A DNA stretch of 64,000 bases, taken from positions 93,888,476 to 93,952,475 of the forward strand of contig CM043944.1 in assembly GCA_014529385.2 (NCBI GenBank), in the 5' to 3' direction. The DNA is from Adiantum capillus-veneris (lineage: Eukaryota; Streptophyta; Polypodiopsida; Polypodiales; Pteridaceae). Both the position numbers and the translations under genes were made by a program. A model generated the notes under the pieces. It was given only the letters and a program-made list of their open reading frames with translations. It was not told the origin of the DNA and did no database searches. The number at the start of each line of letters is the position of its first letter. Within the stretch, counting starts at the first letter, position 1. Shown one piece after another: positions 11,480-24,360 of the stretch.

Positions 11480-13433
11480 TTATAACTTAGTGTATCTACA
11501 TGATGCCATAAAGCATGTTTCCACAAGGAATGGGCTTGAAAATACCCAACACTCTTGAGGTAATGAAGCTTGATGGCCCATCAGTGGTTGAGGCTCCTCT
11601 CCTCCTTGTACTGGGTTATTTGGTCCTATTTGGTATCTCGATGGTGGTGGAAAAGGTTGCAACCCCGGAGGTCCATAGGGTCTTTCCCTCACGTACTTCC
11701 CTATTGTAAAAGAACTCATTTGTTTTGTGGTTGGTCCACTTTTGCTCAATCGTGCACACTTCAAGACAGGTTGTGCATGAACTATTGTTGGTCTATGCTG
11801 AGTGTTACACCATGGGGTAGGATGATCCCCTCCACAAGTGACATATCTCCTCGTGGGTTGTTGTCCTACATTCAAGCTCCAATCTGTTTCCTTGATTCAT
11901 TATCCTAATCACTTCTTCAACAATTTGATCAACATTTGGCACGGTTGGGATTTGAACATTTTGACTCGCTGTAGATTCACTTGTCATAGAAGAAGTACTA
12001 CTAGTAGCATTGCTTGCATCTTTTGTTGCCTCTCCATAAGCCTTACAATTGTCAACTGGATACAAGGATTCTCTAGTCACTTGCTCAAATGTTGTACATT
12101 CTTTCAAGTGCAGGCACTTCTTGAGAGACTCATTCCTCAATCCCTCTATGAAGAGAGCTGATAGTCTCTCATCTTGTGGTAACTCTCTCACAGACATCTA
12201 TCTACGTACTATTTGAAGCAAAGTGAAGCTTCCTTGACTTTCTTGTTCTCCTTTTGCTTGAAAGCATAGGTTTGGTACATAGTATTGTGCTTGATTCTCC
12301 TTTTAGAGAATTCCTCAAAAAATTCGCACAATGTTGCTTTATGTTTGGGAAATCTCTAGGGAACAACCTTGACGTAGTTCCAACCTTTGAATAATCCAAT
12401 GTCAGCCCAAATCCTTCATATTAAGTGTGGAAATCCCCATCTGTTCAGCTCTCAAAACTTGTTTGAAAAGTGAAATATGAGCATATGGGTCTCCTAACCC
12501 ATTGTACTTCTTAGAAACACTTTTAGCTACCTGTGATGGTCGCATTTGTTGTGTTTTTGCAACCATTCTCACAACTCCAAATTCTCTTGCTAGGGCATCT
12601 CTGGCCTCATAACCCCCATTAAGAACTCTAGCTGGAGTTTTTTATGTGGTCCTCTTCAGGATGCACATCTCTTGCTTTTGTCAAGGTATTTGGAACTCTC
12701 ATCATATAGAACATGCTACAAGATTCATTGCCCCTATATGTGGTCATTGGAACCCTTGAACCTAAGGATCACATTGATCTCAGCACTGAAGACTATTGTT
12801 GACTCATTGAGTCAGTAATTCTTGATCTCTCTAGACTTGTTCTTCCCATCTCTGGTCTAATCTTAGATATACTGTGCTAGGAGTGACATGATACTGATGG
12901 AATGGGACTCCAAAGTATGTATATCTTTCAAGTTTTCTCCAGTCTATCAATGAGTACCTTCGTCCATATTTTATCAAGCATGATTATATGGGTGTCTTTT
13001 CCTTATGTGTATATGAAAACATTTGCGCTCTAATAACTTTCCAATGTAGGGTTCATCCCACTTGTATAGTGCATTTGTTTGCCATTATCATATTTTTACA
13101 ACTCCACATAGGTGTTGTCTGTGTTGACTCGTGTTGTTTCATTTACTTACCTTAGTTTTGTATTCGGAATGTCCAAATTAGGCAGATTGTCTTTTGGTTC
13201 TATGTCAACATTGTCTTTTGTGCTTGTCATTCCCATATGTCCATAGTATAGGGAGTTTGCACAACTAGATACACTATTCCCTCATCATCAAAGTATTGAT
13301 CACCACTATAGTCCACAAGTACTAGGTCCTTGAATTCACTAGGCCTCTCCTTTAATCTCACATAGTAGCACTCCATAGTGTCTTTGTAGATTTTTGTACT
13401 TTGATCATATTTAAATTGATGTTTCAAGTGCAA
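11480..13433 (-). pseudogene. Decayed Ty3-type gag
   Basis: Fragments in several frames make up a Gag polyprotein. An N-terminal part lies at 13433-12550; the capsid region at 12550-11900 includes DERLSALFIEGLRNESL and the linker AYGEATKDAS; the end holds a zinc knuckle CGGDHPTPWC near 11830. Gag binds and packages the element RNA. Many stops and shifts are present and no protease or RT follows. The capsid end resembles the gag of the Ty3 element at 30.9-38.9 kb. Confidence 0.65.
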
Positions 13434-13439
13434 CGTTTC

Positions 13440-15470
13440 ATTTTGGGTGTTGGTTGAGATGGTCCTACTCCCATGTTTGGTCCCTCTTTAGAACTCACCT
13501 TATTGAATCCCTCAGCCATGTAGGTATAAGATCTCTTTGATGATGTATCAGATAGGCTTTCCTCAATAATCGGCTCTAAGGGAGTCAATGGAACCTAATT
13601 CACACTCTCTTCAATGGAAATATTGCTCACTTAGTCTCCTACGATTGGGTTCTAATCGGGTAGAAGCTAACTGATCTCAAATACATGAAGAAACAACCAT
13701 TGTTGCAAAACCCTAACCTGCTATCTCTTTAATTTCTTTTGAAATCTTCAACTTGGAATTACTTTGAGCTATAGTGGTCCAACCTTTGTAATCTTCATAA
13801 GAAACACTCGATGGTTATAAGATCACACCCCTGAGTTAGTCAAAATTTCTAAATCGAGAAAACAATTGTGCTTTGGCACAATTCCTATCTTAGGTTGCAA
13901 AATCCTCTAATGATGACCAAATTCCATTTTGAAAATACCACTAGGCTTCTTATGACTATAGCTAGCTATGGTATAATTCTATTCTTAATCTATGATAGTG
14001 GGACATGGGTAGCAATTTATGTACCTCATTGGAAAAATGAGATGAAACTTTACACACAACTTGCCATTGGTACTCTAACTCTAGTTTTATGTTTCTGAAG
14101 TCATTCTTGGGTGACCTTCTATGCATCCACTCAAGATAGTTCAAGACCGGGGCTATGACCAGCTCTACTTATGGCACAAGGGAATCACAACTTGTTGGTT
14201 TTCGTTTTGTAAGGCTTTTCTGTGGCTAGATGGAAAAAGTTGTGTCAATTTCACGCCCTCAATATTGTATGGTTTTTCTAGGTTAAAAGAAAGTGCTATC
14301 ATACCACAGTCTTGTCATGCCCTTGCTTTATAACACTATAAGTAGCTCAAGACTATTTTCAAAATCACCCATACATACTTACAATGGGCAATATATATAG
14401 AAATATGGGTAAGGATACATGCTCCTCTTCCTCATTTCCTATGATCAAGAACAAGGAGAAGAAGAAAAAGAGAAAAGAGGATGAGTAGAAGACCACAGAG
14501 GAGGAGGAGGAAGTAGAAGAGAAGATAGAGGCATACTTGAGCCAATTTTCATAATCTCAACCCTTAGGCTCTCCAAGTGTAGATTTAGAAGATGGCATGG
14601 ATTATGCTTTGGGGCTCGACATGCTAATTTCAACAAAATTATGTGGAACTAAATATATAGAGACATATCCAAGGACTTCCACAATTGCAACAAAAATTGA
14701 AAGACTATATTGGAAGTTATACTTGACTCGGAGACAATAAAATTATAAAAATGGAAGCCTTTGGTTAAATTTACTTGTATTTACTTAGTTTGTAATCAAA
14801 ATGTTTGATTTTACAAGGGGTTTGTAGCTATACAAAATGTTGATTTTCAAAAAGGGATATTGTAAATTCTTTACAAAATGCTATGTGCTCTTTGCAAAAT
14901 GTTCCACCTCATATCTATTTTGAGTTGGTTTCCAACATGCCTATAAAGTTTCTACAAAGGAAGCCTAAGAATTGTCACATTGAGTGCCTTCTCCGCTCTC
15001 CTAATCTCCTTGAAGCATATCACTCTTTGAAAAAATCTTATCTTCCCTGAAAGATAATGAAGTGGAATCTTGGTATCAATTACTTCCTTAAGAGATAGGT
15101 TTTTGAGTGCAGGCTTTTCTTCTTTCTTTGAGCTCTCTCCTTGGTTTGCTTTTGATCATCATGTAGCTCTTCCTTCTTTATCTCCTCTTTAGGAACCTTC
15201 CTAGTAGTTGCTTGGTCCTTGCCATTAATGACTTTCCCTCCTTGTATCATCAACCATAGTATAAGTAAAAAGAATTAGATAATTTAGAATAATACTTGTC
15301 TTTTATATACATATATAGAAGATGGTGAATATCATTCAAGTTTATTATCAGGGTAAAGATTGTTTTTAGCAAAGGGTGTCCCTTATGCACAAAATTAGAG
15401 TACCCTTGAAATTATTTAAGCAAGGTACTAAAATTAACAAGGAAAACAAATTAAAAATGTGATTCAAAAT
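13440..15470. other. No recognisable gene
   Basis: AT-rich sequence without a supported coding region. A purine-rich segment at about 14447-14530 gives open frames of low complexity. Part of it may be leader DNA of the Ty3 gag to the left. Confidence 0.45.
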
Positions 15471-15855
15471 ATGGTGATTTTGACTCGACTAGTGTGTTTG
15501 GAAGGCCCCAAAACCCTAGGATCGACTCCTAAATAAACTCTTTTGGACATCCGGAGAGGGAAGCCTAAAAAAATGTTGGGTCCTCTCTCTGCAAATTTGG
15601 TGTATGTGGAGGGCCAGAGAGGGGAAAACGTCAAAAAAGCCTTCAAAAATGTTGTGTCCTCCCTATGCAAATTTGGTGTATGCAGAGCCCCTCCGCATAC
15701 AACAAATTTGCACAAGGAGGACACAACATTTTTGGAGGCTTTTTTCGACGTTTTTCTCTCTCCAAGCGTCCAAAAGAGGCGTTCAAGGAGTCCATCCTAG
15801 GGTTTTTGGGCCTTCTAGACACATTGGTAGGGTCAAAATCACCATCTTTTGAGTT
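15470..15855. repeat. Large fold-back (inverted repeat about 180 bp per arm)
   Basis: The left arm (about 15473-15690) and right arm (about 15690-15851) are reverse complements over most of their length. The outer ends are atggtgattttgac and gtcaaaatcaccat. The inner part gttgtgtcctcc...ggaggacacaac at 15651-15728 pairs almost perfectly. The left arm contains an extra internal duplication of about 75 bp. No transposase lies nearby. It could be a MITE-like or fold-back element. Confidence 0.85.
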
Positions 15856-15970
15856 TTAAAATCAAAATTTTCTTGATGGTGTCCTTCTTGTACAAAAACT
15901 ATGTATATGAGTGACTCTCCATTTTCACTTAAAGAGGACACCATACATTTTTTTTAATACAAAAGCCTTT

Positions 15971-17265
15971 GTGTCGTCCCTATGCAAAAATAGTGTAGTT
16001 GGACATGCATCCGACTACACTAGTTTTGCTAAACAAAGATACCTTATATAAAAATTATATAAAAGCCTTTCTGTCATCCCTACGCAAAAACAGTGTAGTT
16101 GAACATCCATCCGGCTACACTATTTTCGCTTTAGGAGGACACATCCATAAAACAATTACAAAATATCTCAAAAAAACTCTGGTGTCTTTCCTATGCAAAA
16201 TTAGGGTTGCCAAATGCATGTCCCAAAATGTTATTTTCGCATAGAGAAGACACAAGCACGAAAAAAAATCAAAAAAGCTATTATGGTGTTGCTATGCGGA
16301 AAGAGTGTAGTCGGAAATGCATTCAAATATGCGCTCAGCTACACCATTTTTGCATAGCAACGACATGGATTGAAAAAAAAATTGTGCTCAAAATTTACAA
16401 AGAAAGCGTTAAGATTACAAAATTTCAGCTTACAATGAGCATCCAAAGATTCGAGTATAGAAAATGAGTAGAAGGCCCTTTGTGAAGCAGTAGAAGAATG
16501 GAGTTGACAAGAAAAAAATTGTGAAAAAAATTGTTTGGTTGCGAACGCCTCTATATATAGTAGTGCAAAATTACCTAGATAAAATTTGAATTGACAAAAT
16601 TTATGATGCATGGATTTTACCATTGTGCACTTGTTTTCGAGTTGCAAGATTGAAATGCTATTTATAGCTCTCAAAGTGCTTGTATATGTCATTTTTTATC
16701 CATACTTTGTATTTTGTTAAGATATTTGTATAGAACATAAATCTCAAGAAAGCTCAAAATGTTGTTAAGAAAGTATAATGTACACAAATTCCTTGTCAAA
16801 TACACATAAATCACATAGCAATGACACATCCTAGTAATTATATACAAAAAGTTCTTTTTTCAAATGTATCATTGCTATGCAAAAGTAGAACACTCAAACA
16901 TGCCTATGAGTGCTTTATTCTTGCATAGCAATGACACAATCAAGTAGACATAAAGTTTTTTGCTAATGTCTTTTCTATGCATAAATAAAGCATCTGAACG
17001 TTCATCGGGGTGCTCTATTTTTGCATAGCAACAACACAATCAAGTAGGCAAAAGACATATTGCTTGTCGCCTATGTGATAGTAGAGCACTAAGACGCATG
17101 TCTAGGTGCTCTATTTTTGCATAGCAATGACACCATCGTCATTGTACTCCAATTTTTTTTGGAATAGCAGCAATATTATCCAATTCTTCTCATATATCAT
17201 CCCTATGAAAAATTAGATCACCCAGACATGCATCCGGATGCTTTATTTTCGCATAGGGACAACAT
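15971..17265. repeat. Array of about 70-bp imperfect hairpins
   Basis: At least eight related palindromes lie at about 15971-16038, 16071-16143, 16182-16253, 16283-16367, 16865-16938, 16966-17038, 17063-17133 and 17195-17265. Each has a left arm like ctatgcaaaaatagtg, a tip often containing catgcat, and a right arm like tttttgcatagcaatgac. The 15651-15728 core of the large fold-back has the same design. Short spacers such as caatcaagtag recur after units 5 and 6. Confidence 0.85.
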
Positions 17266-17907
17266 TAGACCAATTTTTTTAAAGAATCAACATGACCAAT
17301 CACTTTATCAAGTATAGGACCAATAATTTAACCAAGTATAAGATATTTTAAGTTTTTTCTTCCTTGTGAAAAAAAAGATGACAAGGAAGTGTTTGGAGGG
17401 TGTTGACATTGAAGAGGTTGAGGAGACAAGTGATGACAGGTTGACGGACCTACTATACCAAGCAATTGTCTACGTTTGCATGTGTGAAAGAAATTTTTCA
17501 TGTTCCCTTTGATATGGAGATTTTTTTTGGAAGACTTTAGCAATGAAATTCTTGACTATCAAAAGGTTTTTGTTGACCTTACTAGGGAGCACAAGGTTGA
17601 CAACTTTGTACACTCTAATGATATTTTTAAAGCAGGCAATTCAACACCAAGCACTAGCTCCAAGAAGTTGGCATTACTCCAAAATAATTGTAAGAAGCTC
17701 CATAACCCTTGTGAGTGGCATGGAAAGCATGGTTGTAAGCTTATGATTGAAGACATTACATTTTTTCTCTTTTTGACTCTTATAGAAGGTGAGAATAACC
17801 TCTAACACACGATTTGATGGATGTCAAAGGCTTCCAGAAGCAATAACCAGAGAGTTACCATGGTAATTGACAGTGCACATCTAGTTAGACACCAGTTTGC
17901 GAGGACC

Positions 17908-17915
17908 TATAAATA
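17908..17915 (+). promoter_or_regulatory. TATA box in a probable LTR
   Basis: TATAAATA lies about 340 bp before the primer site at 18253, as expected in the U3 region of an LTR. The outer LTR edge was not identified. Confidence 0.5.
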
Positions 17916-18252
17916 GGAACCACTATTCATTTTTGGGACGTCTTGTAATTTGAAAGCCTTGTCATTGTATCTTGAGCCATTTACTGACATAGTTTGTACT
18001 TCTAGCACCACAACCAGTTGTACTCTGATTATTCTTTTGATTACAATTTAAGCTCCAATCTTTGTGTCTCTTGTCATTTCATTTCCAGTTCTGTCTTTCA
18101 GTATTCTGAAGTCTGATTTGATCCTTCTAAGTCTCACATCTATAACTCTAAGTACTAACCTGGAATAGCTATCTAAACATATCCATCTCATTTCATTTTG
18201 ACGACGGTGGTTTGAGCTATGTTAGTCTAAGACAAACGAACTACCTCCCAAC

Positions 18253-18269
18253 TGGTATTAGAGCTAGTG
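18253..18269 (+). other. Primer-binding site (tRNA-iMet type)
   Basis: TGGTATTAGAGCTAGTG follows CTACCTCCCAAC. It matches the common plant site TGGTATCAGAGC with one change and marks the LTR/interior junction of the Ty3 element. Confidence 0.75.
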
Positions 18270-18581
18270 CATATCAACGGTGGCACCCAAAACGGGCACA
18301 TGAGGTTGACGACCAACCACTCGATTCAAGGAGAACCTTGATCGAGCCAATCCAATTCCAAAAGAGACAGAGCCAGGCTTTGACATTGATCAACAACCTG
18401 GAAATGAGAATGATGTGGCTCCAAGAGGGGGAATTGCTTAGTAATCACGGGATTCACATCATTCCAGTCATTTCAGGCGAAGGAGGGTTGAACGCGGATT
18501 GAGAGGAGGAGTAGGTCTCATGGGTCTCAAAAAGGTCACAAACACACTGATGAAAATAAAGGAAGGAGAAGACATCAACCA

Positions 18582-19193
18582 TTGCATAAGCCGGCTAAGA
18601 AGACAGTAAAAGACACAGTTATAGAGACAGAGACAAAGAACTGTGATGTCGACAATGACCATTATAGTAGAAAGAAATCAAGAAACAGAAAGCCTGTACA
18701 CGAAACTAGAACCAACCAAAACAATGAGCATTCTAGCAATCTGAAGATTTATCTTCCAGTATTTAAAGGTGGCAAAAGAGATGATCTTGACATACACATT
18801 CAAGCCTTTCAGCAATACGCGGAGCTGAAGGACATTGACAAAGATAAATGGGGGGAATATTTCCCACAAATATTGAAGAAAGCAGCTCAAAAATGGTACT
18901 ACCATTACCCAGCTTGCCGACTTAAATCATACAACAAGCTCATCAAGGCCTTTAAGCTAGAATATTTAGATAATAAGGGGTATGAAGACATTCTATGCGA
19001 GCTTGATAAGATCAAGCAAGTGAAGTTGTTAGTAAGGAGCTATGTGGAGAAAATCAAAGAACTGACTAGACAACTGCAAGAACCTCCCTCGAAGAAACAA
19101 ATGAGACCCTGGTTTTTAAATGGCTTCTACAATAAGAAATTGAGAGAGCTAGAAGTACCAACGCCAACTAAGAAGTTCAATGATTTGGTATAG
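18582..19193 (+). pseudogene. Ty3-type gag
   Basis: The open stretch carries a basic N-terminus and then a retrotransposon Gag domain: LPVFKGGKRDDLDIHIQAF (about residues 58-76), WGEYFPQILKKAAQKWYYHY (about 89-108) and YVEKIKELTRQLQ. Gag would form the particle that packages element RNA. The frame ends with a stop at 19191 where the family continues. Two degraded zinc knuckles follow in other frames: CTYCKDFGYIGNNC near 19420 has Tyr in place of the His, and QCGKYGDFTAQC near 19663 is similarly altered. Confidence 0.75.
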
Positions 19194-19391
19194 AGAGCAC
19201 TGAAATTGGAGCAACAAGCTAAGAAGGAAAGGGGCCATAAGAGAAGACAGTCCAGTGATAGTGAATCTTCTATTGAAGAACGTTATGGGTATAGTTTCAA
19301 TTCCGGTTCGTCAGGAGTGAACTAGATGACAAAAGTAAAGGGAAAAAGAAGCGGTCTTTGACAAGGAAGATAGAGGAACTGTCCAAATCAT

Positions 19392-20460
19392 ATGTCTAAT
19401 GAGTGCTCTCAATGCACCTACTGTAAAGACTTTGGTTACATTGGAAACAATTGTGGAATTAGGATTCATCATTTCAAGAAAGAAAAGGATCTATTGATGA
19501 TCTCACTCACCAATCCGGAAACACCCAAGGCAGAAGGAATCGGTGGGTCTATAGAAAGTGAAGCCAACACAAGCAGTGGGGTTGGTCGGGGATGGTACTA
19601 GAATGGCACTCGCAGGGGCTAAGTCAAGGGATATTTTTCAAAGTGGAATCAAAACTATTACCAGTGTGGCAAGTATGGTGACTTCACAGCTCAATGTCCA
19701 GATTCACCCAAGCTAGAGGTGACCGACCAAAAAACACCCGAACCAATACCAATGAGGGCGGTCACTAGAAGCAAAGGAGTCATCATTGAAGAGATTTTAG
19801 AGGAAGATAATTAGCAGATTGACAAACATAAAAAATGGCAGTTATTGCAAAGGGCGGTGTGGAAGGCTAAGGACAAGGAGAAGGTAGCAGACGAATGGCA
19901 GGAGCAAAGGACACTTGCGGCCAAGATCACTAAGAGCCTTGCCAAGAAGCTCCCAAACAACTGGAATGTTTTGAGGCTCGCACAATTTAGAAGCTACCAC
20001 CCCAATCTTCACAGCCTATGAAGGAGAAGGCAGCAGATGGCCTCAAGGAGTCCATGATTGCTCCGGTGGAGAGTGTGGTAAATGAGACAAGGCAAGTTGG
20101 AGGAGACTTGACCGAGGCCGCGGAGCCAATGGTCTGATGAAGGATCAAGTGGATTCATCATAGAGCTAGTCAACAACCAGACAAGAGAACAATGGATGGA
20201 ACGGTGAACCCTAGCTATGCTAAAAGGATTAAGGAAGGAATTGACAACCTTCTCAAAGCTGGGTTCATCATAGGGGTAGCAAGTAGTGACTGGATGTTTC
20301 CCATAGTGGTAGTCCCTAAGAAGAATGGAAAACTTAGAGTGTGTGTCGACTATAGAAAGCCGAATGGCAAGACCATTAAGGATCCTTTTCCATTACCATT
20401 CACAAACAGGATGGATGTCTTAATACAAAGGAAATGGAGAGTTGTTACAAAGCCAGGATT
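19392..20460 (+). pseudogene. Ty3 gag end, linker and RT start
   Basis: After the altered zinc knuckles the sequence runs through a linker with several stops into the start of a reverse transcriptase (20192-20488): FPIVVVPKKNGKLRVCVDYR, then KDPFPLPF. That is the first RT block of Ty3 elements. Homology stops near 20430, before the YxDD active site. The element is therefore truncated and has no RNase H or integrase here. Confidence 0.75.
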
Positions 20461-20573
20461 TAGGAAAAAATGCCAAAAATGGGGATAGGCCGCAAAGCAA
20501 AAATGCAGAGACTAAGTTTGGAGTCTTTTTTCTACTATGGTTGTAGTAGCAACTTTTCTTCCAACATCTGTGC

Positions 20574-21370
20574 TGTTAGGAAATAAGACGTAGCTAAATA
20601 GATTTTTGAGTAGATTACTTAATGGAGAGAGATAGATTTCACACACAAGAGATTATAGAGTAGAGAGAGAGAGAGAGAGAGTACACACAATATACGTGGT
20701 TCACCCAATGTGGGCTACGTCCACGGGAAAGCAGCCACTCAATGGCTTTAGCACTTCAAAAGAAGAAGTAGTTTACAAAGGGATTAAACCCTTAATAGAG
20801 CTCCCGCCTTGCTTCACTCTCACCACCTCACACTCACCTTGTTGCATCAACTTCACACTATGAAATGTGTGTAGAAATGGCCTCCTTTTATAGGCCAAAA
20901 GGGCTGCCCTCTCTTATGAGAGGCAGCCATGTGTAGCCGCCCTTGTGCGAATAAGTCCAAATCGGACCCTCCAATCCGCCCATGTGTGGCCGCCCTTGAG
21001 AAGACAAGTCCGCTTCTGAATTCAGCCACCGGCCACCGGCCATTGACTTCCGACAACCGGCCACCGGCCATTGACTACCGGCCACCGGCCAACCAACCGG
21101 TTGTTTTCCGACCACTTTTCGGCCGCCGTCCGGCCATAATATTCCGATGAAAAGGAATATTCCAGTGAGTGATTTTTCTAAAGTTGCCCCTGATTCTTGT
21201 CCGTGAAAATTTTGGTTTCCGGTGAGTGATTTTCCTTCACGCACGATGGCTTCTCCTCATAATGGGGGCCTTACAAATGTGCTCTTTTACCACAGAAAAT
21301 TACAAGGGTAAATCAGGCTCCATACTTAACATGTGCAACTATTTTATCTTGCATCTTTCTCTGCCAGGTC
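20574..21370. other. LTR-like non-coding stretch with GC-rich repeat
   Basis: It begins TGTTAGG and holds a GA run (about 20658-20681). On the minus strand there is a TATAAAAGG box at about 20883-20891. An internally repetitive segment at about 21017-21120 is built of ccggccaccggcc. No primer site or reliable second edge was found, so a minus-strand LTR is possible but unproven. Confidence 0.35.
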
Positions 21371-21371
21371 C

Positions 21372-22200
21372 TTTGATGTCTTTGTTTGTCCTTCTACATC
21401 CTTTGTAGGTTTTCTAACAGACTCATCTACATGGAAGAAACAACAATGAACAGGATTGAACTTGACATAGTATTATCTACCTTAAGGACGAAATAGAACC
21501 AAATTACTACCTGTCATCTTTCTCTTTCTTTCCCTTTGTATCATCCGTATGGTTTGCAAGATGGAAGGATTGGTGTCTACGGATTCAAAAACATTGGTAT
21601 TCTCCAATGAAGGATTATATTTGGCTTCATCTTCCTTGTCTAGCACACCTTCCTTCTCAACATGTATGTGCGCCTCTGGAAAATTTTCTTCACGATTACG
21701 ATAGTCTTTTATTGTATCCTTTACTACCACATCAATTATGTGATCTAGATTTTCATTGAGGCTATTGGTAGCATTTGAGAATTAAAAAAATAAAGAGATT
21801 GAAATCAATGATAGTAGGGACATTAAAAAATGAAGTTTGGTTTTCAAATACATAGGAAATGGTCGACTGTGACACATACAAAAAGGGTGACAGGCTAACT
21901 AAAAACATCCAAACATGGGTTCTGAATATGGAAGTAGCATTTTTTCTTTCAGCATCTCTGGAAAAAAAATTTGTTGCTTCGTTGCCCACATCGTCCTTTG
22001 ATGTCTGTTGGCCCTTGTCCATCCTTTATAGGCTTTTTAGCAGCCTTATCTACATGAAATAAGCAGCAATGAATAGGATGTAACTTTAGACATTATTATC
22101 TACCTTAAGGAAATAACAGAACCATCTTTGTTCCACACACCTGCCTTCTCAACTGATCGTGCACCTCCAAAAATTCTCCTTCACAATTGTTACCTCCTAC
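21372..22200. repeat. Diverged direct duplication, about 620 bp apart
   Basis: 21372-21530 and 21993-22125 share tcctttgatgtct, then tctacatg, then attatctaccttaagg in the same order and spacing. No coding content is recognisable in either copy. Confidence 0.6.
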
Positions 22201-22320
22201 AATCTCCACATTTTTGGCATGCTCAACCTATGTAGTCATGCTAAGTATTAAGAAATTAAGGACATTGCCTCAAGCTACATATGGATACAACATGACAATG
22301 TTTGCTACTAGGAGAGCAGT

Positions 22321-23045
22321 GTGAGCTATCAATACTATACAGGTAGCTACCAATACTATCCTGGAAGCTACCAATCATATCCTGATAGCTACCAATTCTA
22401 TCCTATTAGCTAGCTAGTTTGGTTACTACTAGTCTGATAGTGATAGTTAAGATAATTAGAGCCTAGGAGTAACCTTTCCAAGGAGTAGCATGCTAGCTAA
22501 TTCTGTAAAGGTGGCTACTAGGCTAGTAATGTTGTAATACCAGGGAAGCCATGATAGATTTAAATCTACCACTATCAACTTTGTAGCTACCTTGATCAAG
22601 ACACACATGGGAGCTCTAAAACTATGAGACTAGTAGCTACCACTATCATTTTGAAAGCTCCCAGTGTAATAGTGGTTACCAGTACCATAAGGACAACTAC
22701 CACTATTACATTGGTAGCTACCTTGGACAATGGTAACTATCTTGATATCAAGGGGACTTCCATGGGAGAATTCTATGTAATGGGGAATGGAATGGAAGCT
22801 ACCACTATGAGGCTGGTAGCTTTACAAGTAATTACATGGAAGCAACCACTATGAGGCTGGTAGCTACCAATATGGTAGTTGTTACTACCAATGGTAGCTA
22901 CCACTACTAAATTGGTAGCTATCTTTAACAGTAATAGTATGGCAGCTACCACTATGAGGCTGGTAGCTACTAGTATGGTAGGTGCCACAATCATACTGGT
23001 AGCTACCTTTACCAGTAATAACATGAAAGCTGCCACTATGAGGAG
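22321..23045. repeat. GTAGCTAC minisatellite
   Basis: The segment is made of degenerate units of roughly 20-40 bp containing tggtagctacc, often followed by actatgaggc. The core GGTAGCTACC is its own reverse complement, so units can pair within either strand. Open frames across it are repeat artefacts. Confidence 0.85.
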
Positions 23046-23099
23046 AGTGTATAGATTAGGTGGTGAGAGAGAGAAATAGATATGTAGCATAACACTCAA

Positions 23100-24360
23100 T
23101 AGTTGAACGCTTCCTCTTGGGTATAGTCCCTTTTAATCGTGGCATTGTGGTCCTTGATCCACTCATGTACTATGGATTACCGCAGTGTACCCTTGTTCTT
23201 AACACAATTGAGATTGTGATGATATTTAAAGAGGTCCCACTAGACTATTGGCATTACTAGCCCCTACTTAGGTCTAATAGTATGGTCTAGGTCTATGTAT
23301 TTAATTATGACTGTATAGGTGCTACATATATGTGTGTCCCTAAGAGGTCCCCAGTCCGCCAACTCCAAGGTCGAGATGGGGTCCTTGACAAGTCTCTAGA
23401 TCTATTAAAATTCAGAGTCTCTAAGTAAAAAGGATCTAGGGAATAGACCTTTACCATTGGTAATGGCTTGGGAAAATAGCCCTAGAAAAAGACATAGTCG
23501 TGTCTTGCAACGAAAACGGGATAAAAATCCTAAAGTTCAAAAACTTTTTTCGGCCCTATAACTTTCGCAATTGGGCTAAGGTATCCTCATCCAACAATTT
23601 CCCCTCCCTACAAGAGTGAGGGCACATCCGTTGGTGGACTCCTCTTCCAATGAAGAAGTCTTCTAACGTTTTTAGTGCACGGGGATGGATAGTTACCTAG
23701 CTAATTAGGTTTACCCGTCCATGATTGACAACATTAGTCAATCCCCACTTGCCACCCCACACTCACACATGATTTTTTTGTTTCCTAATTACTACCACAT
23801 TCTTTTAACATTTAAAATAATGGTTTCCTTTTCACTTCGTACTCCACTTGTCTCGAGCACACCTATACATGGGTGATAAAATGGCACCCTTTCTTATTCA
23901 TAATCCGGGGTGGAAACCCATCACCCACCAAAGTTTGGGGCGCCCATATGCCAAACCCTATTGTCCATACAACCTCATGGTTCCCCTAGGATAAAAACGG
24001 TATCCTAAGAAGTATAAACAAGCATACACATATACGGGGTTAAAACTCCTTGTACATGGGGGAAACCGACTCATCCGTGGTTGAAAATCCATCATTACTC
24101 ATCACTAGGAGTGAAATATTCCAAGAAATCAGAGGTGTCTTGAGACAAGCTATATTAAGAATGACCAATCATTTCTTTCCTAGATCAACCAGGCTTAACC
24201 CAAACAATTCTTTTCTAAATTACAGACAAATGTACATTGTTTTCTTGGAAGATACCCTTTCGGTTTTTGGTCAATTTTGTCTTTCCTACTCCTTAACGTA
24301 TATAATGTTATTAATTGTGACTTTAAAAAGAACTCAAACTATGAACTTCACAAACATACT
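23100..24360. other. No recognisable gene
   Basis: About 1.2 kb without supported coding sequence. It may include non-coding parts of the copia element to its right, but I could not identify an LTR edge. Confidence 0.4.

Noticed and set aside
15464-15859. Open frames on both strands ending VKITIF
   Set aside because: The same ending on both strands results from the inverted repeat, not from two genes.
15971-17265. CRISPR-like repeat array
   Set aside because: The units are diverged palindromes with unequal spacing and no cas genes, in a plant nuclear setting.
20574-21419. An 846-bp solo LTR with TGTTAG...CTAACA ends
   Set aside because: The flanks do not match, and the supposed right edge lies inside a segment that is duplicated continuously at 21993-22125. 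The end is probably coincidental.
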